A DNA stretch of 33,564 bases from Paracoccaceae bacterium (lineage in GTDB: Bacteria > Pseudomonadota > Alphaproteobacteria > Rhodobacterales > Rhodobacteraceae). The translations under genes were made by a program, and so were the position numbers. Positions 7,533 to 16,957 of this stretch are shown piece after piece. Below the pieces are notes generated by a model that was not told the origin of the DNA, did no database searches, and saw only the letters and a list, made by a program, of their open reading frames with translations. Location: contig JANZZL010000028.1 in assembly GCA_026419405.1 (NCBI GenBank), positions 1 to 33,564 on the forward strand, read 5' to 3'. Position 1 is the stretch's first letter. Each line of letters starts with the position of its first letter.

Positions 7533-8027
7533 ATGGCAGCGACCCAGGACAGGTATTCGACCGCGCAGATCGTGCTCCACTGGCTGATCGTCGCGCTCTT
7601 CGCCTTCAACTACATCGTCTCCGACCCGATCGCGGAGGCCTTCGAGGCGTTCTGGGAGGAGGGAGCGGCCGCCGCCCGCGCGGCCGGGCCGGGGCTTGCG
7701 GCCCAGGCCCATGTGTGGGTCGGCATCGCGGTCATGGTGCTGATGGTGGTCCGGCTCGGCCTGCGCTCCACCCGCGGCGCGCCGCCGCCGGCCGGCACGG
7801 GCTGGCTCGCGCGCGCCGCGCATCTCGGCCACCTCGCGCTCTACGGGCTGCTCCTCGTGATCCCGATGGCCGGGATGGTCGCCTGGTTCCAGGGCGAGGA
7901 GACGGCGGCCGAGGTGCACGGCGTGCTCGTCAACCTCGCGCTCGCGGTGATCGCCGTGCACACGGCCGCAGCGCTCTACCACCACTTCGTCCTGAAGGAC
8001 GGGCTGCTCGGCCGGATGCGGCCCTGA
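7533..8027 (+). CDS. Cytochrome b561 family protein
   Basis: 164 residues with four predicted membrane helices at about 12-30, 58-77, 97-117 and 131-151. Bacterial b561 proteins are inner-membrane dihaem electron carriers that oxidise ubiquinol or pass electrons to a partner such as superoxide. Candidate haem-ligand histidines lie in the helices: H16 (VLHWLIV), H60 (AHVWVG), H143 and H150/H151 (AALYHHFV). The R-Y-S-x-A-Q-I-x-L-H-W start is typical of the family. GGAGG lies just before the ATG. The gene stands alone and is convergent with sat-cysC. Confidence 0.9.
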   Translation: MAATQDRYSTAQIVLHWLIVALFAFNYIVSDPIAEAFEAFWEEGAAAARAAGPGLAAQAHVWVGIAVMVLMVVRLGLRSTRGAPPPAGTGWLARAAHLGHLALYGLLLVIPMAGMVAWFQGEETAAEVHGVLVNLALAVIAVHTAAALYHHFVLKDGLLGRMRP

Positions 8028-8049
8028 GCCGGCCGCCGGGTCGGCTCAG
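8024..8049. terminator. Convergent bidirectional hairpin
   Basis: CTGAGCCG (8024-8031) and CGGCTCAG (8042-8049) form a perfect 8-base-pair stem with a 10-base loop. The stop codons of the cytochrome b561 gene (8025-8027) and of sat-cysC (8046-8048) both lie inside the arms. There is no T-tract on either side, so this may be a weak intrinsic terminator or simply a 3'-end stabilising hairpin. Confidence 0.45.
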
Positions 8050-9752
8050 GCGGCGATCAGGCCCATCGATTCGAGCTTCAGCAGCACCTGCTGGGCGCAG
8101 TAGTCGACATCGACGCTTTCGGTATCGACGCGCAGCTCGGGGTTCTCCGGCACCTCGTAGGGGTCGGAGATCCCCGTGAACTCCTTGATCTTGCCCTCGC
8201 GCGCCAGCTTGTAGAGCCCCTTGCGGTCGCGGCGTTCGCATTCCTCGAGCGAGGTTGCGACATGCACCTCGACGAAGGCGCCGAACTGCTCGATCATCTC
8301 GCGCACCGCCCGCCGGGTGGCGGCGTAGGGCGCGATCGGCGCGCAGATCGCGATGCCGCCGTTCTTGGTGATCTCCGAGGCGACATAGCCGATGCGGCGG
8401 ATGTTGATGTCGCGGTGCTCCTTCGAGAAGCCGAGCTCCGAGGACAGGTGCTTGCGCACCACGTCGCCGTCCAGCAGCGTGACGGGCCGCCCGCCCATCT
8501 CCATCAGCTTGACCATCAGCGCGTTGGCGATGGTGGACTTGCCCGAGCCCGACAGACCCGTGAAGAACACCGTGAAGCCCTGCTTGGACCGCGGCGGCGA
8601 GGTGCGGCGCAGCTCGGCCACGACCTCGGGGAAGCTGAACCAGTCGGGGATCTCGAGCCCCTCGCGCAGGCGGCGGCGGAGCTCGGTGCCCGAGATGTCG
8701 AGGATGGTCGCACCCTCTTCCACCTCGTCGCGCGGCTCGTACTGCGCGCGCTCCTGCACGTAGACCATCTGCTTGAAGTCCACCATCTCGATGCCGATCT
8801 CGGCCTGGTGCTTCGCGAAGAGCTCCTGCGCGGCATAGGGATCGTAGAAATCGACACCCTGGGAGTTCTTGCCCGGCCCCGCATGGTCGCGCCCCACGAT
8901 CATGTGGGTGCAGCCGTGGTTGCGGCGGATGATCCCGTGCCAGACCGCCTCGCGCGGGCCCGCCATGCGCATGGCGAGGTTGAGAAGGCTCAGGTGCGTG
9001 GTGGCGGCGGGATACTTGTCGAGCACCGCCTCGTAGCAGCGCACGCGGGTGAAATGGTCGACGTCGCCCGGCTTGGTCATGCCCACGACCGGGTGGATCA
9101 GCAGGTTCGCCTGTGCCTCCTTGGCGGCGCGGAAGGTCAGTTCCTGATGCGCCCGGTGCAGCGGGTTGCGCGTCTGGAAGGCCACGATGCGCCGCCAGCC
9201 GAGCTTGCGGAAGAAGGCGCGCAGCTCGTTCGGCGTGTCGCGTCGGGCGCGGAAGTCGTAATGCACCGGCGGCTGGATGCCGGTGATCGGCCCGCCGAGA
9301 TAGACCGGCCCGGCGACGTGGTGCAGGTAGTTCACCGCCGGATGCGCGAGGTCGTCGGCGCCGAACACCTTCTCGGCCTCGCGCCGCTTGTCGGGCACCC
9401 ACTTGTCGGTGATGCTGAGGATGGCGAGGATGACCCCCTCCTGGTCGCGCAGCGCGATGTCCTGGCCGGGCTCCACCGTGTCGGCGAACTTCTGGCTCAC
9501 GTCGAGCGTGATGGGAATCGGCCAGAGCGTGCCGTCGGCGGTGCGCATCTCCTCCACCACCCGGTCGTAGTCGGCCTGGGTCTGGAAGCCCTTGAGCGGG
9601 TAGAAGCCACCGTTCATCAGCAGCTCGAGGTCGCAGATCTGGCGGGGCGTCAGATCCCACGAGGGCAGGTCGGCCGCCTCGGCCTTCAGCTTCTGGGCGC
9701 TCTCGTAGGAGACGAAGAGTTCCGGGATCGGGGCGAGGTTCGGCAGGGTCAT
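8046..9752 (-). CDS. sat/cysC: Bifunctional sulfate adenylyltransferase / adenylylsulfate kinase
   Basis: 568 residues. It activates sulfate in two steps: ATP plus sulfate to APS, then APS to PAPS. Residues 1 to about 385 are ATP sulfurylase, with the H-x-x-H nucleotide motif in QTRNPLHRAH (193-202) and GRDHAGPG (287-294). Residues about 390-568 are APS kinase, with a P-loop GLSGSGKS (399-406), the LLDGD strand (427-430) and the FSKEHRDINIRRIG segment. The sulfurylase is the monomeric Sat type, not CysD/CysN. The start ATG 9752 is chosen because LPNLAPIPELF begins the family-typical N-terminus. No cysH or cysIJ lies next to it in this window. Confidence 0.97.
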   Translation of the reverse strand: MTLPNLAPIPELFVSYESAQKLKAEAADLPSWDLTPRQICDLELLMNGGFYPLKGFQTQADYDRVVEEMRTADGTLWPIPITLDVSQKFADTVEPGQDIALRDQEGVILAILSITDKWVPDKRREAEKVFGADDLAHPAVNYLHHVAGPVYLGGPITGIQPPVHYDFRARRDTPNELRAFFRKLGWRRIVAFQTRNPLHRAHQELTFRAAKEAQANLLIHPVVGMTKPGDVDHFTRVRCYEAVLDKYPAATTHLSLLNLAMRMAGPREAVWHGIIRRNHGCTHMIVGRDHAGPGKNSQGVDFYDPYAAQELFAKHQAEIGIEMVDFKQMVYVQERAQYEPRDEVEEGATILDISGTELRRRLREGLEIPDWFSFPEVVAELRRTSPPRSKQGFTVFFTGLSGSGKSTIANALMVKLMEMGGRPVTLLDGDVVRKHLSSELGFSKEHRDINIRRIGYVASEITKNGGIAICAPIAPYAATRRAVREMIEQFGAFVEVHVATSLEECERRDRKGLYKLAREGKIKEFTGISDPYEVPENPELRVDTESVDVDYCAQQVLLKLESMGLIAA

Positions 9753-9791
9753 CTGGGTCTCGGGGGTTGAGGGGCAGAGCGCGCGCGGCCG

Positions 9792-9820
9792 CATTAGCCG
9801 CAGAAGCGCGCGAAGTTCAA
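9792..9820 (-). promoter_or_regulatory. Putative sigma-70 promoter of sat-cysC
   Basis: On the minus strand TTGAAC (9820-9815) and CTAATG (9797-9792) are 17 bases apart, about 40 bases before the ATG. A perfect palindrome (9821-9839) abuts the upstream side of the -35 element. Confidence 0.5.
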
Positions 9821-9839
9821 GCGCAAGGCCGCCTTGCGC
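9821..9839. repeat. Perfect 8-bp inverted repeat upstream of sat-cysC
   Basis: GCGCAAGG (9821-9828) and CCTTGCGC (9832-9839) are separated by 3 bases. It could be the terminator hairpin of the oxygenase gene that ends at 9879, or an operator touching the sat-cysC -35 element. There is no clear T-tract after it on the minus strand. The role is undecided. Confidence 0.5.
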
Positions 9840-9878
9840 GGTCGGAATGACCGGCGCGTGGCGGCGGATCGACAGGCC

Positions 9879-10964
9879 TCAGGCGGTGATCGTCCCGCGG
9901 TTGGCGTCGCGGATCGCGGCGGCCGCATCGTCGTAGAGGAAGGGCAGGAAGGCATAGCGCCGCCCCCGCGTGACCCGCGAGACCGCGTGCAGCAGCGAGC
10001 AGGAGAACACCACCGCCCCGCCCGTCGGCGCCTTGAAGCCGCGCGGACCGTATTCGGGAAAGCTGACCTCGCCGCCCTCGAAATCGTCGTTGAGGTTGAT
10101 CGACACGGCGAAGCGCCGGTGCGCCGTGCCGGGGGTGGTGTTGTCGCGGTGGGGGGCGAAGTGGCCGCCCTCGCCGGCATCGTAGCAGCCGACGAGATAG
10201 CGCTCCATCCGCGTCGCCCTGAACTGGTGGACCTTGGCGATCTCGGGCACGACGCGGCGCCGGATGCGGTCGTTGATCGCCTGGACCAGCGCCGGGTCGC
10301 TGACCGTCACGTCGCGGCGGCTCTTGTGCCTTGTGTCGTGCACGCCGACCGTCCGGCCCCCCTCCTCGCGCATGAAGCCCGAGACCTCGCCGCCCTGCGC
10401 CTCGTAGGCGGCGATCAGCCGGGCGCAGAGCTCGGGCTCGAACACGCGCGGCAGGAACAGCACCGGCGCCTGAAGCTCGATGCCCGCGAAACGTTCGGGC
10501 GGCGGCAGGCGGGCAAGGCGGTCGAGCGCCGCCCCCGCCGCCTCGGGGTCCGCCGTCAGCGGTGCGACCTCGATCACCCGCATCGTCGGGTCGATCACCA
10601 CGAGCCGGGGCAGGAACGCCCCCTCGCCCTCCCGGGGTGCTGCGCCGTAGAGCCGGGCCACCTTCCGGTCGCCGTCCCAGAGGCAGCGGATGCCGGGCAG
10701 GCTGTTCCCCGGCCGCCCGGCGGCCTCGTCGTCGGGGTCGGCGCTCGCCACGAAGAGGCAGGCGAAGCGGTCGTCGAAGAGCTGGCGCCGCGCGGCGACG
10801 GCGGCGAGCGCCGCGCGGCCCTCGGGCGATTGCGCACCGGGCAGGAGCGCGAGCACGAGGTAGCGCCCCGCCGCCGTGTCGAAGGTGTAGCGCGGGTTCG
10901 AGGGGCTGCGCTGGACGAAGGTCGGGGCGGGGTCGCCGGCGGCGAGGGGCAGGTGGCTGGACAT
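9879..10964 (-). CDS. Peroxiredoxin-like domain fused to a 2OG-Fe(II) oxygenase
   Basis: 361 residues. The C-terminal half (about 170-345) is a prolyl-hydroxylase-like dioxygenase using 2-oxoglutarate and Fe(II). Iron ligands are H272 and D274 (PHRDNT) and H326 (SLLHAVSR), and R336 is a likely 2OG-carboxylate residue. The N-terminal half (about 5-155) has the strand order of a thioredoxin/peroxiredoxin fold (GDPAPTFV, RYLVLALLPGAQSP, CLFVASADPDD, LPRLVVIDPTMRVIEV). Where a peroxidatic Cys is expected, at about 45-52, there is none (LPGAQSPEGRAAL). The substrate is unknown. The start ATG 10964 was picked by alignment with the redoxin strand; ATG 10973 is also possible. Confidence 0.85.
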   Translation of the reverse strand: MSSHLPLAAGDPAPTFVQRSPSNPRYTFDTAAGRYLVLALLPGAQSPEGRAALAAVAARRQLFDDRFACLFVASADPDDEAAGRPGNSLPGIRCLWDGDRKVARLYGAAPREGEGAFLPRLVVIDPTMRVIEVAPLTADPEAAGAALDRLARLPPPERFAGIELQAPVLFLPRVFEPELCARLIAAYEAQGGEVSGFMREEGGRTVGVHDTRHKSRRDVTVSDPALVQAINDRIRRRVVPEIAKVHQFRATRMERYLVGCYDAGEGGHFAPHRDNTTPGTAHRRFAVSINLNDDFEGGEVSFPEYGPRGFKAPTGGAVVFSCSLLHAVSRVTRGRRYAFLPFLYDDAAAAIRDANRGTITA

Positions 10965-11044
10965 GCGGCGCATCGGGTCGGCAGGAGCGGAAGCGCACCG
11001 TCCCACCCTTGCCGGATCCTGTCAACGCGTGGTGACGCCCGCCC

Positions 11045-12719
<1,675 letters not shown>

Positions 12720-12752
12720 GGCGCGGACCCCGGCGCCGGGTCTCGCGCGGCG

Positions 12753-12848
12753 TCAGAGCCGCCGGGGGCGGCGGCGTTCGAACGGCGTGCCGGCGGCCTC
12801 GAGGCTCGCCTCGATGATCCAGCGCATCCAGCGGCGGTTGGGCGTCAT
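12753..12848 (-). CDS. 31-residue basic small protein
   Basis: A short frame (MTPNRRWMRWIIEASLEAAGT, then a PFERRRPRRL tail) begins at ATG 12848, preceded by the strong purine-rich GAGGGGGAGAGG six bases upstream. It begins with an amphipathic, Trp-rich helix and ends very Arg-rich. From memory, small proteins starting N-R-R-W-M-K-x-x-I-E occur in other Rhodobacteraceae, which supports it being real; no function is known. It lies downstream of pgeF on the same strand, 162 bases after its stop. The alternative is a chance frame. Confidence 0.6.
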   Translation of the reverse strand: MTPNRRWMRWIIEASLEAAGTPFERRRPRRL

Positions 12849-12922
12849 GGCAGCCTCTCCCCCTCGTCGCGCGGCCGCGGTGCTCCCGGCCGCCATGGGC
12901 GACACCCTTCCGGCCGATTGTG

Positions 12923-12943
12923 GCGCGAACATGGCATTCGCGC
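12923..12943. repeat. Inverted repeat between pgeF and the small gene
   Basis: GCGCGAA (12923-12929) and TTCGCGC (12937-12943) form a perfect 7-base stem with a 7-base loop. It lies in the 162-base gap after pgeF and could act as a 3'-end hairpin for the lgt-pgeF transcript. There is no T-tract. A GC-only palindrome at 12991-13004 lies closer to the pgeF stop. Confidence 0.35.
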
Positions 12944-13010
12944 GTTGGTGGCGAGGCAGCCGGCGCGATCCTGCCGGCGCGCCCCCGCCGCCGGGCGCGC
13001 CCGGCCGGCG

Positions 13011-13781
13011 TCAGAGCCGGATCGCCGAGAGCAGGCGGCCGTAGTCGGCCTCGGCCTCGTGCACGCTGCGGCGGTAGGAGTAGAACCGCACCGGGTCGGA
13101 ATAGGTGCAGTGCCGTGTCCATTCGGCATGGCCGACGCCGGCCGCGCGCAGGCGGTGCAGCCCGTAGCCCGGCAGGTCGAACTGCATCCGGTCGCCCTTG
13201 CCGCCGGCGAAGAAGCGCACCGACTGCGGGTCCTCGGCGACGAAGGCCTCGAAGAACTCCGGCCCGACCTCGTAGGCGCGCTGGCTGATCGTCGGGCCGA
13301 TGACGGCCGCGATCCGGTCGCGCCGCGCGCCGAGCCGCTCCATCGCCTCGACGGTGGCCTCGAGCACGCCGGCAAGCGCGCCCTTCCAGCCGGCATGGGC
13401 CGCGCCCACGACGCCGGCCGCCGCATCGGCGAACAGCACCGGCTGGCAGTCGGCCGTGAGCACGCCGAGCGCCACCCCCGGCGTGGCGGTGACCAGGGCG
13501 TCGGCCCGCGGCAGCGACCCGTCGTCGCCGGCCGCGAGCGGGCCCGTCACCGTGACAACGCTGGCCGAATGCACCTGGTGGATGGTGACGAGGTGCGCCG
13601 CATCGACCCCCAGCGCCTCGGCCGCCCGGCTGCGGTTGATCGTGACGCATTCGGCCATGTCGGACGAGCCGGGGCCGCAGTTGAGGCCTGCGAAGATCCC
13701 CGAGGACGCGCCGCCGAGACGGGTGAAGAAGCCGTGGGCGAAGGGCTTCAGCCGGTCGGAGGTGAGGATCTCGAGGGTCAT
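13011..13781 (-). CDS. pgeF: Purine-nucleoside phosphorylase / polyphenol oxidase family (PgeF, YfiH, DUF152)
   Basis: 256 residues, normal for the family. Conserved metal/active-site residues are His71 (IHQVHSA), Cys112 (LTADCQPVLF) and His129 (AAHAGWKG). Proteins of this family were called laccases; the better-supported roles are peptidoglycan editing (preventing wrong amino acids at MurC) and purine nucleoside phosphorolysis or deamination. ATG 13781 overlaps the stop of the methyltransferase gene (ATGA). The frame remains open upstream only through neighbouring genes. Confidence 0.93.
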   Translation of the reverse strand: MTLEILTSDRLKPFAHGFFTRLGGASSGIFAGLNCGPGSSDMAECVTINRSRAAEALGVDAAHLVTIHQVHSASVVTVTGPLAAGDDGSLPRADALVTATPGVALGVLTADCQPVLFADAAAGVVGAAHAGWKGALAGVLEATVEAMERLGARRDRIAAVIGPTISQRAYEVGPEFFEAFVAEDPQSVRFFAGGKGDRMQFDLPGYGLHRLRAAGVGHAEWTRHCTYSDPVRFYSYRRSVHEAEADYGRLLSAIRL

Positions 13782-14842
13782 GCGAACCCGGGAGGGGCGG
13801 GGGCATCCGCCGGATGGATGGCAAGCGACTGGAAGACCCTCCCCATTTCTTCGGGGTGGGTCAAGCGGCGGTGCGCGGCGCGGTGCCGCGCCAGCGCCTC
13901 GCCCGTCAGGCCCGCGGCGAGCCGTTCGGCCCGGGCGTCGATGCCCAGCCGCCGCAGCAGCTCGCCCTGCGGCACGGGGCCCGCGGCGGCGGCGGGGGCG
14001 GCGGCGTGCGCCAGCACCTCGAAATCCACATGCGCGGTCAGGTCCGCCTCGCCGGGATGCGCCAGCGGGTCGTCGAAGGCATGGTCCCTGACCGCCTGGA
14101 GCGTGTCGCCGCGCGAGCGCCAGCCGCCGTAGTCCACGATCAGCGCCGCACCGCCGTGCGCCGCGATCCGCCGGCCGATCTCGGCGGCGATCGGGCCGGC
14201 CGAGGGGCAGACCTCGACGACCTCGCCCGGCCGGGTGTCGGCCAGCCGGTGGTCGAGCAGCGCCAGCGGCGCGGGCGCCGACAGGGCGAAGCCCAGCCGG
14301 CCGGCGGTGTCGAGCGCCACCTGCCGCTCGCGCCAGCCGGCGGGGTCGCGCTGGAACTGGCGGATGGGCAGGGCATCGAAGAACTCGTTGGCCAGCAGGA
14401 ACAGGGGCCCCTCGGGCAGCGTGGCGAGGCCGTCGTGCCACACCGGCGCATGGCCCCGCAGGCGTTCGGCCTGCCGCGCGCGCAGCACCGGCGAGGCCTC
14501 GACGAGGTGCACCGACACCGCCGCCCCGAAGGCCGGCACGACCGCGGCCGCGCGCAGCACGTCGGCCATCAGCGTTCCGCGCCCCGGCCCCAGCTCGGCC
14601 AGCACGGCGGGTGCCGGCGCGCCCTGGTCGAGCCAGGCCTGGACGAGGCAGAGGCCGAGGCATTCGCCGAACATCTGGCTGATCTCGGGCGCGGTGATGA
14701 AGTCGCCGCGGGCGCCGAGCGGGTCGCGCGTGGCGTAGTAGCCGTGGACGGGGTGCAGCAGGCACTCCGCCATGAAGTCGGCCACACCGATCGGCCCGGT
14801 CGCGGCGATGCGGCGCGCGAGGAGCTCGCCGAGCGGCGTCAT
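13778..14842 (-). CDS. SAM-dependent methyltransferase, MidA/NDUFAF7 family
   Basis: 354 residues. The N-terminus ([37 protein letters not shown]) is the hallmark of the NDUFAF7/MidA family (DUF185). The SAM-binding loop is [11 protein letters not shown] (about 82-92), followed by [14 protein letters not shown]. The [15 protein letters not shown] motif is also typical. The mitochondrial relative dimethylates an arginine of complex I subunit NDUFS2, so a role in respiratory complex I maturation is plausible but inferred. It lies between lgt and pgeF with 4-base overlaps on both sides. Confidence 0.93.
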   Translation of the reverse strand: MTPLGELLARRIAATGPIGVADFMAECLLHPVHGYYATRDPLGARGDFITAPEISQMFGECLGLCLVQAWLDQGAPAPAVLAELGPGRGTLMADVLRAAAVVPAFGAAVSVHLVEASPVLRARQAERLRGHAPVWHDGLATLPEGPLFLLANEFFDALPIRQFQRDPAGWRERQVALDTAGRLGFALSAPAPLALLDHRLADTRPGEVVEVCPSAGPIAAEIGRRIAAHGGAALIVDYGGWRSRGDTLQAVRDHAFDDPLAHPGEADLTAHVDFEVLAHAAAPAAAAGPVPQGELLRRLGIDARAERLAAGLTGEALARHRAAHRRLTHPEEMGRVFQSLAIHPADAPAPPGFA

Positions 14843-15738
14843 GCCGCCGCCCGGCCCCGCCGCAGCGCCCGCGCCGCGAGCCAGAGGCCGAGCGCGAGCA
14901 TCGGCAGCGACAGGAGCTGGCCCATCGAGAGGCCGGCCGACCCGGTGAACCGCAGGACGTGCCCGGCCGGGTTGTCGGCCGTGATGAACTGCGCATCGGC
15001 GACGCGGAAGAACTCCACGAAGCCGCGCGCCAGCGCGTAGCCCGCCAGGAACACGCCGGTGGCAAGCCAGGACCGCCTGAGGCCGCCACGGAAGGCGAGG
15101 GCGAGCAGCACCGCGCCGAGTAGCAGCCCCTCGAGCCCCGCCTCGTAGAGCTGCGAGGGGTGGCGCGCGCAGGGCACCGGCCAGTCGGGCCCGCAGGCCT
15201 GCGCCGCCTCGCCGGGGAAGATGACCCCCCAGGGCAGGTCGGTCGGCCGCCCCCAGAGCTCGGCATTGATGAAGTTGGCGATCCGTCCGAGCAGGAGCCC
15301 GACCGGCGTGGCCACCGCCAGCGCGTCGGAGAGCTGCGCGAGCGGAACCCGGTGCCGCCGGGCGAAGAGCAGCGCCGCGACGGCGACGCCGAGAAGCCCG
15401 CCGTGGAACGACATGCCGCCGCGCCAGATGTAGAGCGCCTCGATCGGGTTCTGGAGGTAGTGGGCCGGCTGGTAGAACAGCACATGCCCGAGCCGCCCGC
15501 CGAGGATCACCCCGAGGATCACCGCGGTGAACAGCTCCTCGACCTGGGCGGGCGTCATCGGCGCGCTGCCGCCCGGCCAGAGCGCCGGGCGCCGCACCAG
15601 GGCGGTCACGATCCGCCAGCCGATGAGCAGGCCGGCGATGTAGGCCAGCGCATACCACCTGAGCGCGAATTCGAAGCCGCCGAGCGAGATCGAGATGAGC
15701 TCGGGCGAGATGTCGGGGAAGGGGATGGCCGCCAGCAT
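14839..15738 (-). CDS. lgt: Prolipoprotein diacylglyceryl transferase
   Basis: 299 residues with about seven membrane helices. Lgt transfers diacylglycerol from phosphatidylglycerol to the lipobox Cys of prolipoproteins in the inner membrane; the M48 lipoprotein at 26165 is a likely client. Seen here: the family signature [15 protein letters not shown] (G-x-x-N-F-I-N-x-E), the [11 protein letters not shown] motif and HPSQLYEA, which carries a conserved His. It is the first gene of the lgt/MidA-like/pgeF cluster and is divergent from the ubiK-like gene. Confidence 0.96.
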   Translation of the reverse strand: MLAAIPFPDISPELISISLGGFEFALRWYALAYIAGLLIGWRIVTALVRRPALWPGGSAPMTPAQVEELFTAVILGVILGGRLGHVLFYQPAHYLQNPIEALYIWRGGMSFHGGLLGVAVAALLFARRHRVPLAQLSDALAVATPVGLLLGRIANFINAELWGRPTDLPWGVIFPGEAAQACGPDWPVPCARHPSQLYEAGLEGLLLGAVLLALAFRGGLRRSWLATGVFLAGYALARGFVEFFRVADAQFITADNPAGHVLRFTGSAGLSMGQLLSLPMLALGLWLAARALRRGRAAA

Positions 15739-15790
15739 GGCCGCGATCTCTCGCCCTCTGCCGGGGCGAAGTCAACCGTGCCGGCACGGG

Positions 15791-15819
15791 CTTGTGCCGC
15801 CCGGCCGTGCGGCCCATAT
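15791..15819 (+). promoter_or_regulatory. Heat-shock-like (sigma-32 type) promoter of the ubiK-like gene
   Basis: CTTGTGC (15791-15797), a 14-base spacer and GCCCATAT (15812-15819) have the same geometry and nearly the same bases as the hsp20 promoter at 5831-5859. The leader to the ATG at 15847 would be about 20 bases and includes GGAGG. Confidence 0.55.
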
Positions 15820-15846
15820 CGGGATCAGCGACGACGGAGGCCCGCC

Positions 15847-16161
15847 ATGCAGACCCGCAGCAAGATCCTCGACGATCTCTCGCAGCTGATGACCAACGCG
15901 ATGGGCGTGGCGCAGGGCGCGAAGGAGGAGGCCGAGACGGCAATGAAGGGCTGGATCGACCGCTGGCTGGCCGAACGCAACCTCGTCACCCGCGAGGAGT
16001 TCGATGCCGTGCGGGCCATGGCGCAGAAGGCGCGCGAGGAGAACGCCGCGCTCAGGGCGCGGATCGAGGCGCTGGAGCGCGCGGCAGCGGGCGCCGCGGA
16101 TGGCGCCGCTGCGGCGAAGCGGGCGCGGCCCGGCGCCGGGCGCAGGCCGAAGGCCGGCTGA
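15847..16161 (+). CDS. UbiK-like accessory protein (BMFP domain)
   Basis: 104 residues. The sequence starts with a helix (QTRSKILDDLSQLMTNAMGVAQGAKEEAE). This is followed by WIDRWLAERNLVTREEFDAVRAMAQKAREENAALRARI (described as a continuous coiled coil, residues about 37-78), which fits the BMFP family. In E. coli the family member UbiK helps ubiquinone synthesis enzymes work together at the membrane; other members have membrane fusogenic activity. The last 25 residues are a basic Ala/Arg/Gly/Lys tail. GGAGG precedes the ATG. No ubi biosynthetic genes are adjacent. Confidence 0.85.
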   Translation: MQTRSKILDDLSQLMTNAMGVAQGAKEEAETAMKGWIDRWLAERNLVTREEFDAVRAMAQKAREENAALRARIEALERAAAGAADGAAAAKRARPGAGRRPKAG

Positions 16162-16310
16162 TCCGCCCGGCGGGGCGCGGCGCGGCCCTCGCTGCGCCCG
16201 TTTCGCAGGCAGCACCAATCCCGTCCGGTGGCGCACACCGTGGCGCCGGGCACGACGCCGGCGCCGCCGCGGCTTCGGACGCGCACTTTCCGCTTTACAG
16301 GAGTCCGGCC

Positions 16311-16401
16311 ATGCCCCACCATATCTTGTGAGGGCGGTGCGCAGGCAACGCCCGCCCTTGTGAGCCATCCTGCTTCTTGTGGGCCTCAGCCCGCAGGAAG
16401 C
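16311..16401 (+). other. Structured leader with a six-codon mini-frame before ybjN
   Basis: AGGAG seven bases before ATG 16311 opens a frame coding MPHHIL and a TGA ending at 16331. Two hairpins follow. The first pairs AGGGCGG (16331-16337) with CCGCCCT (16352-16358). The second pairs GCTTCTTGTGGGC (16372-16384) with GCCCGCAGGAAGC (16389-16401) through 13 consecutive pairs, two of them G-U, with loop CTCA. The ybjN-like ATG is 24 bases further on. CTTGTG occurs three times in the segment. It may be a regulatory leader, a processing site or a small RNA. Confidence 0.45.
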
Positions 16402-16424
16402 TACATCGAAGAGGCCGGGGCACA

Positions 16425-16928
16425 ATGGCGCTGTCTGAGCAGTATCTGCACACCGACGACATCCACCCGATCGACATCGTCGAGTCGCTCGCCGAACGCC
16501 ACGACTGGGATTTCGACCGCGTCGCCGACGACCAGATCGCCATGGCCGTCGAGGCGCAGTGGCGGACCTACTCGATCACCCTCGCCTGGTCGGCCCAGGA
16601 CGAGACGCTGCGGCTGATCTGCACCTTCGAGATGCAGCCGCCCGACGGCCGGCTGCCGGCGCTCTACGAGACACTGAACCGGGTGAACGACAGCTGCTGG
16701 GCCGGCGCCTTCACCTACTGGCACGAGCAGCGGCTGATGGTCTGGCGCTACGGCCTGGTGCTGGCCGGAGGCCAGGTCGCCACGCCCGAGCAGATCGACC
16801 GCCTGATCCGCACCGCCGTCGGCACCTCGGAGCGGTTCTACCCGGCGTTCCAGCTCGTCACCTGGGGCGAGCGCAGCCCCGAGGACGCGATGCAGGTCGC
16901 CATTGCGGAGGCCTACGGCCGCGCCTAA
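16425..16928 (+). CDS. YbjN domain-containing protein
   Basis: 167 residues. The sequence fits the YbjN family (type III secretion chaperone-like fold): a helix (HPIDIVESLAERHDWDFDR), a beta-meander (IAMAVEAQWRTYSITLAWSAQDETLRLICTF, described as four strands) and the helical LPALYETLNRVNDSCWAGAFTYW with the W-G-x-F-x-Y-W pattern. E. coli YbjN affects motility and stress phenotypes; a molecular role is not established. Start ATG 16425 gives the family-typical N-terminus, and it lies downstream of the structured leader at 16311-16401. It is followed after 29 bases by proC. Confidence 0.85.
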   Translation: MALSEQYLHTDDIHPIDIVESLAERHDWDFDRVADDQIAMAVEAQWRTYSITLAWSAQDETLRLICTFEMQPPDGRLPALYETLNRVNDSCWAGAFTYWHEQRLMVWRYGLVLAGGQVATPEQIDRLIRTAVGTSERFYPAFQLVTWGERSPEDAMQVAIAEAYGRA

Positions 16929-16957
16929 CCTCGCGCCCCGGACGAAGGGGGCGCGGC

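Noticed and set aside
8262-9770. Long plus-strand frame opposite sat-cysC
   Set aside because: It is antisense to a well-conserved enzyme and has the Arg/Val/Leu/Asp-biased composition of a shadow frame.
12991-13004. GC-only palindrome as the pgeF terminator
   Set aside because: It has no T-tract, and GC palindromes are common by chance at this base composition.
13011-15485. One 824-codon minus-strand frame covering pgeF and more
   Set aside because: Only the last 256 codons match a family (PgeF). The upstream part is Arg/Ser-rich and lies out of frame over the MidA-like and lgt genes.
16311-16331. MPHHIL frame as a classical histidine attenuator
   Set aside because: It has only two His codons and the downstream genes are ybjN and proC, not histidine genes. 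It is reported only as a structured leader.
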